Shown: positions 58,650 through 64,000 of the stretch, in pieces | Layout: each line of letters opens with the position of its first letter | Position numbering within the stretch: the first letter of the stretch is position 1 | Assembly: GCA_030715135.1 (NCBI GenBank) | Contig: JAUYVH010000001.1 | Coordinates: 496,001-560,000 of the forward strand | Reading direction: 5' to 3' | Length of the DNA: 64,000 bases | Source: Keguizhuia sedimenti | Lineage (GTDB): Bacteria; Pseudomonadota; Gammaproteobacteria; Burkholderiales; Burkholderiaceae_D | The notes under the pieces: model-generated | Seen by the model: the letters and a program-made list of their open reading frames with translations, nothing else | Databases searched by the model: none | What the model was told of the DNA's origin: nothing | Program-made: the position numbers and the translations under genes

Positions 58650-59321
58650 GGCGCTGTCCTTTGATGTGAATTGCCGGAGGAGGGTGCCGCGTATTACAGC
58701 ACTGCATTTCTCAAACGCAATTTAATAATACGCGCTGTCTCATCAAATGTGCCAGTCGTTTTGCGCAAATAAAACACTATTTTTCGTCCCTGTTATTTGG
58801 ATGAAAACGAAGATATCGAAGTATCATTATTGGTCTTGCAAGGAAAAGATCTTTTCATGCAAAATTTTATAGATGGCTTATCTATTGTTTGCGTGAATGC
58901 CATTGCGCGAGCAAACGCGCGCTCCTTGGATCTCTCCGGTTCGCTCGTTGAAACTCGCACTGAAACAAATGCCTCCCGATTCAGCATCACCATTTACAAG
59001 CGACAGTGCCGCTTCGGCGAGTGGCTGCCCCATCAACTCCACATTACGCTGCAGCCATCCATCGATCGGAGCACCTGACGAAATCTTTATTCCAACGTTG
59101 CAGCGTCGTGTCCCAGTCAAATTTTCGCGCACTCTTCACAGCGCATGAAGCAAGCACTTCTTCATTCACCTGGACTAATTCAATTTACGACTTGTGGCAT
59201 TTGCGAATACATCTTTTCGTCGCAATCTTTTTGATAAAACCTGCAATGTTGTGGCGTGGAAGCCGCATATATTCGATAATTGCGCTTTTCTCTTGATACA
59301 AAAGCCATTTTTTACAAGCCC
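58650..59321. other. Intergenic region between prkA and the SET-domain gene
   Basis: 672 bases. Overlapping short open frames exist on both strands (58797-59078 plus, 58878-59132 minus), neither of a family I recognise nor with a good ribosome-binding site. The minus-strand one has a more protein-like composition and could be a remnant gene. The left part must hold the prkA promoter. Confidence 0.35.
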
Positions 59322-59816
59322 ATGACTCGAAAAGCCACCGCCGCACCTGCTCCTGTTTCTTCCCCCGACTCTTCTCCGATCGTTGTTCGCGACTCCAAAG
59401 TCCACGGCAGGGGTGTCTTCGCCACGCGCAAGATCCCCGAAGGAAGTTTCATCATCGAATACATGGGCGAGCGTATTACGGAACGTGAAGCCAACCGCCG
59501 CAAGGCTGCCGATCCGGATAATCCGTTTCATACGTTTTTCTTCAGCCTTGAAAATGGCAAGATGATCGATGGAGATGCCGACGGCAACGATGCGCGCTGG
59601 ATCAATCACAGCTGCGAACCAAATTGCGAAGCGCGGGAAGAAAAAGGACGCATTTTTATTCATGCGTTGCGCGACATTAAGCGCGGAGAAGAACTGAATT
59701 ACGATTACGGCCTTATTCTGGAAGAACGGCATACGCCGGCGGTCAAGCGTGCCTATGCATGTTTATGCGGCTCCAGCCAATGCCGCGGCACCTTGCTGGC
59801 GCCTAAACGCCGGTAG
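59322..59816 (+). CDS. SET-domain protein-lysine methyltransferase-like protein
   Basis: A 164-residue protein that is almost entirely a SET domain: N-terminal SKVHGRGVFATRKIPEGSFIIEYMGE, the active-site NHSCEPNCE, the ELNYDYG motif, and a post-SET-like Cys cluster (CLCGSSQC) at the end. SET domains methylate lysines with S-adenosylmethionine and are mainly eukaryotic; bacterial ones are scattered and act on ribosomal or DNA-binding proteins or on host histones. The target is unknown. ATG 59322 directly precedes the compact domain. A strong terminator lies about 155 bases after the stop. Confidence 0.93.
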   Translation: MTRKATAAPAPVSSPDSSPIVVRDSKVHGRGVFATRKIPEGSFIIEYMGERITEREANRRKAADPDNPFHTFFFSLENGKMIDGDADGNDARWINHSCEPNCEAREEKGRIFIHALRDIKRGEELNYDYGLILEERHTPAVKRAYACLCGSSQCRGTLLAPKRR

Positions 59817-59973
59817 TGCGGAGGTGGGGAGGCGAGATTTACAGGGTATTTGCTGCATTTCTTTCCATTCATGAACTATATAACTGATATCAGAAATGAA
59901 AATTGGATCAATATCAGCTGCACCCCTATAATTCAATCGTCTCCTCTATGTCTCCTCCTTTGATATAGACTTA

Positions 59974-60000
59974 AGCCCGCTGAAAAGCGGGCTTTTTTTT
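59974..60000 (+). terminator. Rho-independent terminator
   Basis: Stem AGCCCGC (59974-59980) with GCGGGCT (59987-59993), a 6-base loop, and eight T in a row (59993-60000). Confidence 0.92.
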
Positions 60001-60086
60001 GGCCTGGCGGGACAGAAAGCGTTTTCCCCATCGCCCGCAAATTCATTTCATTCAATGCAGCGGTTTTATATTGGCATGCCGACCGG

Positions 60087-60452
60087 TCAAGCGAGCGCCC
60101 TGACTTTTTCGATCAGCGTATTGGGATCGATCGGCTTGGTGATGAATTCTTTAGCACCCTGCCGCATCGCCCAGATGCGATCGGTTTCCATATCCTTGCT
60201 GGTCAGGATCAACACCGGGATATGTTTTGTGGCCTCGTTCCTGTTGATGGCCCGAGTCGCCTGATATCCGTTCATGCCCGGCATCACGATATCCATGATT
60301 ACGAGATCCGGCAATTCTTCTTCCGAAACGCGCACAGCATCTTCACCGGTCTGCACAGTACTGACTTCATAACCTGCCTTGGCGAGCGTTTCAATCAGGA
60401 AGTGCCTGATCGTGGCGGAATCGTCGGCAATCAGAATCCTTTTGACCGGCAT
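60087..60452 (-). CDS. PilH-like CheY-type response regulator
   Basis: A 121-residue single receiver domain: ILIADDSATIRHFL (acidic pair), the phospho-acceptor Asp in LVIMDIVMPGMNGYQATRA, and TSKD and the conserved Lys in FITKPID. The whole sequence resembles PilH of the type IV pilus chemosensory system more than flagellar CheY, but no pil genes are visible here. Monocistronic. Start ATG 60452. Confidence 0.88.
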   Translation of the reverse strand: MPVKRILIADDSATIRHFLIETLAKAGYEVSTVQTGEDAVRVSEEELPDLVIMDIVMPGMNGYQATRAINRNEATKHIPVLILTSKDMETDRIWAMRQGAKEFITKPIDPNTLIEKVRALA

Positions 60453-60804
60453 GCTACTCCCTTTCTAAAAGTGGAAATGTGCTACCAACGGAACACTCTC
60501 GTTTTAATTATCGAATGCACAACATCGAAACAATGCGGCGTTTTGGATTGCATGCCTCCGAATTTCTGCAAAGAGAATATCCGTAATGCTGGCTTTGGGC
60601 AATCTGAAAGAGCCCGTTAAACGACAGCATTACCACTTACACCGCCCGGCGCAGCTCGATATGTTGTTAAAATGCGCGCTTTGGATTGCTCGCGGCAGTT
60701 CTCCGAACGTGCTTGATAGCGTGACAGGCGCATTACACCGTTTGTCGCCCTCTCTATTGACCGCATCGCATTATTCCCTTTCATCGCTTCGATTTTTTGC
60801 CGGC
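60453..60804. other. Divergent intergenic region
   Basis: 352 bases between the PilH-like gene and the flavoprotein gene. An open frame extends the latter upstream to 60586, but its first residues have no family match; I regard the region as promoter DNA. Confidence 0.35.
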
Positions 60805-62088
60805 ATGCCTGAACCAGTCTTTACCAAAAAAACGGTTGCGATCGTCGGCGGCGGGCCGGCAGGACTGATGGCAGCGGAAAGCCTGATCCAGGGCGGCGTG
60901 CAAGTCATGCTGTTTGATGCCATGCCTTCGGTCGGACGCAAATTTCTGCTGGCCGGCAAAGGCGGCATGAACCTGACGCATGCCGAGCCACTGGAAAAGT
61001 TCCTGACTCGCTATGGCGCACGCAACGCCGCCCTCAAGCCGTTGCTCGAAGATTTCGGTCCGGACGCCTTGCGCGCATGGGCGCACGAACTTGGCATAGA
61101 AACCTTTGTCGGCTCCTCTCAGCGCGTTTTCCCCACTGACATGAAAGCCGCGCCGCTCTTGCGCGCATGGATCACCCGCCTGCGTACCGCCGGCGTGCAA
61201 TTCCACATGCGCCATCGATGGCAGGGCTGGGCAGGTGAACCTGCCGAAAAAACATTGCGCTTTGAGACGCCGGATGGCGAACGCCTCATGTATGCAGATG
61301 CCACGATCCTCGCCTTGGGCGGTGGCAGTTGGGCGCGGCTTGGCTCGGATGGGGCATGGATTCCTATTTTGAGAAAACAGGGCATCGCGGTTGCGGCATT
61401 GCGGCCTTCCAATTGCGGCTTTGATCTGCCCTGGAGCGAACACATGCGCACCCGTTTTGCCGGACATCCCGTCAAATCCGTCATCGCATCGTGCGCCGGC
61501 AAGGACGGCGAGGTCGTGCATCGGCAAGGCGAATTCATTATTACCAGCACCGGCGTGGAAGGAAGCCTGATCTATGCCATGTCATCCCTGCTGCGCGAAC
61601 AGATCGCATCAACCGGAGCGGCAACGCTGTATCTGGACCTGCTGCCGGGCAGATCGCTTGATCGCGTCATTGACGAGCTGGCTCATCCGCGCGGCGCCCG
61701 CTCACTTTCCTCGCATTTGCAAAGCAAGCTGGGCATTGTGGGCGTCAAGGCCGCATTGCTGCGCGAAGTTGCATCGCAAGAGGTATTGAATGATCCGGTC
61801 CGGTTGGGATCGATCCTGAAAGCATTGCCGCTGAAACTGCTTGCGCCGCGCCCGCTGGACGAAGCCATCAGCAGCGCGGGCGGCGTGGAATTCGAGATGC
61901 TCGACCAGCACCTGATGCTGCGCGCAATGCCGGGCGTATTCTGTGCCGGTGAAATGCTGGACTGGGAAGCACCCACCGGCGGCTATCTCTTGACTGCATG
62001 TTTCGCCAGCGGCCACGCGGCAGGCCAGGGAGCGCTCGCTTGGCTAAATGCATCTGAAAATAATCAATCATCGACCTGCCGGGCTTAG
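60805..62088 (+). CDS. HI0933/YhiN-type flavoprotein (TIGR03862-like)
   Basis: A 427-residue FAD-binding protein. The Rossmann motif VAIVGGGPAGLMAAESL, the GRKFLLAGKGGMNLTH signature of the HI0933 family, and a C-terminal GVFCAGEMLDWEAPTGGYLL segment are clear. Function unknown; related to BaiN-type reductases. The start ATG 60805 gives the family's usual N-terminus. Upstream in-frame codons to 60586 add a sequence without homology. Confidence 0.88.
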   Translation: MPEPVFTKKTVAIVGGGPAGLMAAESLIQGGVQVMLFDAMPSVGRKFLLAGKGGMNLTHAEPLEKFLTRYGARNAALKPLLEDFGPDALRAWAHELGIETFVGSSQRVFPTDMKAAPLLRAWITRLRTAGVQFHMRHRWQGWAGEPAEKTLRFETPDGERLMYADATILALGGGSWARLGSDGAWIPILRKQGIAVAALRPSNCGFDLPWSEHMRTRFAGHPVKSVIASCAGKDGEVVHRQGEFIITSTGVEGSLIYAMSSLLREQIASTGAATLYLDLLPGRSLDRVIDELAHPRGARSLSSHLQSKLGIVGVKAALLREVASQEVLNDPVRLGSILKALPLKLLAPRPLDEAISSAGGVEFEMLDQHLMLRAMPGVFCAGEMLDWEAPTGGYLLTACFASGHAAGQGALAWLNASENNQSSTCRA

Positions 62089-62354
62089 CCGACAGCGTCG
62101 CATCGCACCGCTGCGGCAGGCACAGAGAGCGCATTAAAACAAGGTAGGGCTGTTCTAATGCAAGCACATTTAAAGCAGCTCTGAATACACGAGTCGCACG
62201 AACGGCACGGAGAAATACGCTAACCGGATCGGCAACTCCTCACACTTTTTAACGCTGCTCCTGGAGCTCGCTGAAAACGCGGGGCGTGAGCCGATGCCTG
62301 CCTGGAAAAGCGGACGGCCATCACCCTGGCTTGCAAAGCAGTTTTCAGGACTGT

Positions 62355-62690
62355 TTAAGGCGCAAAATCAATTCCCGCCAGTACCCTGCGCAGTCGTGCC
62401 TCGTAGCGCTCGGCATGCTGCGGCAATTCCAGGTGCCTTGCGGCGAAATAGAGTTCCTTCCAAAACGTCGCCTCATCCTGGCATCCGGCATGCTGCATTC
62501 CGATACGTTCCAGCAGTTCCAGCGCATGCCTGAACTGCCCATGGCGCAGGCAATCGCCATATTCTTCTTCCCATACACGCGGCGATTGCAGGTCTGCGGC
62601 AAATAATAGCGGGCTGCGGCGAGAAACCTCAGCGATTGCCTCTCTTCGTTGGGCCAGCGGCGCATGGATGCGTAATGAATATGAATACAG
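62355..62690 (-). CDS. Unnamed ORF in frame directly after folE, no standard start
   Basis: A 111-codon open frame, read from CTG at 62690 to TAA at 62355-62357. It has no ATG, GTG or TTG that would begin it, but it reads like a genuine protein: IHAPLAQRREAIAEVSRR, LQSPRVWEEEYGDCLRHG, then helical RHALELLERIG and FWKELYFAARHLELPQHAERYEARLRRVL. It is in the same frame as folE and follows its TGA (62697-62699) after two codons, so it could start at the CTG, be reached by stop-codon read-through, or be a gene whose start was lost. No family recognised. Confidence 0.5.
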   Translation of the reverse strand: MYSYSLRIHAPLAQRREAIAEVSRRSPLLFAADLQSPRVWEEEYGDCLRHGQFRHALELLERIGMQHAGCQDEATFWKELYFAARHLELPQHAERYEARLRRVLAGIDFAP

Positions 62691-62696
62691 TTGAAA

Positions 62697-63263
62697 TCAG
62701 GATTCACGCGCGAGCGCAAGAAACTCGGTACGCATCGCGAGATTCGGTTGCAGCTCACCCAGCATGGCCGAGGTAAGGGTTTCTTCGCCCGGAGCGCGGA
62801 TGCCTCGGCTTTCCATGCACAGGTGACGGCAGCGCACCACCACGCCCACCGCTTTCGGGCGCAAATTGACCATCAACGCCTCCGCAATCTGGCTGGTCAT
62901 GCGCTCCTGCACCTGCAATCGCTTGGAAAAGCAATCGACCAGGCGCGTCAGCTTCGACAAACCGACAATTCTCCCATGCGGAACATAGCCGATGGTAGCA
63001 GTACCGAAAAACGGAGTGAGATGATGTTCGCAATGGCTATAGACGGGAATGCCCTTAACGACGATCAGCTCGTTATATTCTTCCGCACCGTCCTCAAATG
63101 CTTTCAATACCTCGGCCGGATCCTGAGCATAACCCGATGTCCAATGCTCCCACGCACGCATCATGCGCGCAGGCGTGTCGCGCAAACCCGGGCGGTCCGG
63201 GTTTTCGCCCAGGCTTAACAGAAACCGCCGCCAGTCCTGTTCCGTAAAATACGTCTCATCCAT
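62697..63263 (-). CDS. folE: GTP cyclohydrolase I
   Basis: A 188-residue FolE, which opens GTP to dihydroneopterin triphosphate, the first step of folate synthesis. Zinc-site and active-site motifs are visible: CEHHLTPFFG, the GLSKLTRLVD segment, TSQIAEALMVNL, and RCRHLCMESRG. The C-terminus AMRTEFLALARES is usual for the family. Start ATG 63263. An open frame continues in the same frame past the stop (see neighbour). Confidence 0.96.
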   Translation of the reverse strand: MDETYFTEQDWRRFLLSLGENPDRPGLRDTPARMMRAWEHWTSGYAQDPAEVLKAFEDGAEEYNELIVVKGIPVYSHCEHHLTPFFGTATIGYVPHGRIVGLSKLTRLVDCFSKRLQVQERMTSQIAEALMVNLRPKAVGVVVRCRHLCMESRGIRAPGEETLTSAMLGELQPNLAMRTEFLALARES

Positions 63264-63455
63264 ATTCCCATCCGTATCTGGATCCAGGAACCGTGGCGGC
63301 AGGATGGATCATCTGTCGCGGCACTATGCTGTAGATCCTAAGTGGCATTCGCATGCATACTATAGCAGCAGCGCAAGCGGCGCATCTGCTTGAGCGCAAA
63401 ATTTATAGGCTCAACGTCAAAGTGCCGAATCAGCGTTGCGCTCTTAAAAATAAAA

Positions 63456-63477
63456 CGGCTGCTCTTTCGAGCAGCCG
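63456..63477 (-). terminator. Terminator of the hemerythrin-like gene
   Basis: Stem CGGCTGCTC (63456-63464) with GAGCAGCCG (63469-63477), a 4-base loop; on the minus strand it is followed by TTTTATTTTT. Confidence 0.9.
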
Positions 63478-63504
63478 CCTACGTCCGGATTATTGCGATC
63501 CTCT

Positions 63505-64000
63505 TTACGTACGCGCTGAGGAAACCTTTGAATGGCCGCCTTTTCCTTTGCCCGATGCGGACATCGGCTGCATCGGGCGTGCTTCCTTCATGGTGCTCAT
63601 CTCTTCGCCCAGCGCTTCCAGGTCCAGTTTGGATTTTTTCACCTTCGGAAACATCTCTTTTTCTTCCTCTTCGACGTGATGTTCGATGTATTCGCCCAGG
63701 ACGGTCACTTTTGCATCGTACATCGGGTCGGAAGGATCCAGAGCCTGAATCTGCTCGATTAAATCCTTGGCGCTGGCATGCTCGACCTCGGCTTCATTGA
63801 CCATGTCTTCTTCGACTATCTCACGCGCAGCAGGATAGAAGATCTCTTCCTCGATCTGCGTATGCAAGATCAACTCGTTGCAGATTTCTTCCACCAGGGC
63901 CTGCTTCTCTTCAGGCTCGCCTTTTTCCTTCAGCTTGTCGAAATCCTTGAACAGTTTCTTTACTTTCTTATGGTCATCGACCAACAGATCGATAGCCAGG
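63505..64000 (-). CDS. Hemerythrin HHE-domain protein, 5' end outside window
   Basis: At least 164 residues; the frame is open to the right edge, so the TTG near 63984 is not necessarily the start. The HHE cation-binding pattern is visible: DDHKKVKKLFKDFDK, LHTQIEEEIFYP, VEHASAKDLI, and IEHHVEEEEKEMFP, together providing the His and Glu/Asp ligands of a di-iron site. A Lys/Gly/Ser tail follows. Such proteins bind oxygen, NO or iron. A strong terminator lies after the stop. Confidence 0.88.
   Translation of the reverse strand, partial: LAIDLLVDDHKKVKKLFKDFDKLKEKGEPEEKQALVEEICNELILHTQIEEEIFYPAAREIVEEDMVNEAEVEHASAKDLIEQIQALDPSDPMYDAKVTVLGEYIEHHVEEEEKEMFPKVKKSKLDLEALGEEMSTMKEARPMQPMSASGKGKGGHSKVSSART

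Noticed and set aside
58797..59078. 93-codon plus-strand open frame as a gene
   Set aside because: No family signal or ribosome-binding site; overlaps another open frame on the other strand.
62345..62758. 137-codon minus-strand open frame from an ATG
   Set aside because: Composition is unlikely (many Arg, Met, Ser, Trp, Cys); the frame starting at 62690 reads as a real protein instead.

Overview
The window reads as chromosome of a betaproteobacterium, most likely an Oxalobacteraceae member close to Herminiimonas, Collimonas or Herbaspirillum. The evidence is the set of small Burkholderiales-type families (DUF1840, DUF3567, DUF3717, DUF4390), the rsmB-DUF4390-ntrY-ntrX order and the LysM-dprA-smg-topB order. 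Species cannot be fixed from sequence reading alone. Almost all of it is ordinary, well-packed chromosome with three accessory blocks.

Layout. 1-2820: right end of a mercury-resistance element (3' part of merA, a small Cys-Cys membrane protein, a second pyridine-nucleotide-disulfide oxidoreductase), which ends inside comM; only the 3' part of comM is left at 2825-3502. 3734-9697: lipoproteins, two paralogous SGNH esterase lipoproteins and an acyltransferase-3 membrane protein, then a DUF1840 protein. 9834-15228: rsmB, a DUF4390 protein, the NtrY/NtrX-type two-component pair and a small GCxCC protein, closely packed. 15365-16705: DUF3567 and a class II glutamine amidotransferase. 16709-21305: a five-gene minus-strand operon (type III polyketide synthase, methyltransferase, flavoprotein, acyl carrier protein, ketosynthase) likely to make a phenolic or quinone lipid. 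21736-29520: metH with an attenuator-like leader, a lipoprotein, and an amidinotransferase/rocD/Lrp group for arginine or citrulline use. 29625-37462: fmt, def, LysM protein, dprA, smg, topB.

38927-45224 holds the most unusual content: a LysR regulator, a secreted C39 cysteine peptidase, six small paralogous secreted proteins, and on the opposite strand an outer-membrane beta-barrel with an N-terminal coiled coil. Each small protein has a Sec signal peptide, then a bacteriocin-like double-glycine motif of the form L-T-x-x-Q-M-D-x-V-T-A-G, then a 40-57 residue Gln/Asn/Val/Ser-rich core. Peptidase plus coiled-coil pore plus secreted Gln/Asn-rich substrates resembles the Pseudomonas Fap functional-amyloid export system. 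Here the substrates are very short and multiplied in tandem, so this may be an undescribed miniature amyloid or peptide-secretion system.

45813-64000 returns to housekeeping and stress genes: a B12-binding radical SAM protein, an M15 peptidase, corA, DUF924, a COG2509 flavoprotein, a four-helix-bundle DUF2383 protein, the spoVR-yeaH-prkA stress operon, a bacterial SET-domain protein, a PilH-like receiver, an HI0933-type flavoprotein, folE with an in-frame downstream ORF that lacks a standard start, and a hemerythrin-like protein that runs off the right edge. No rRNA, tRNA, CRISPR array or complete insertion sequence was seen.
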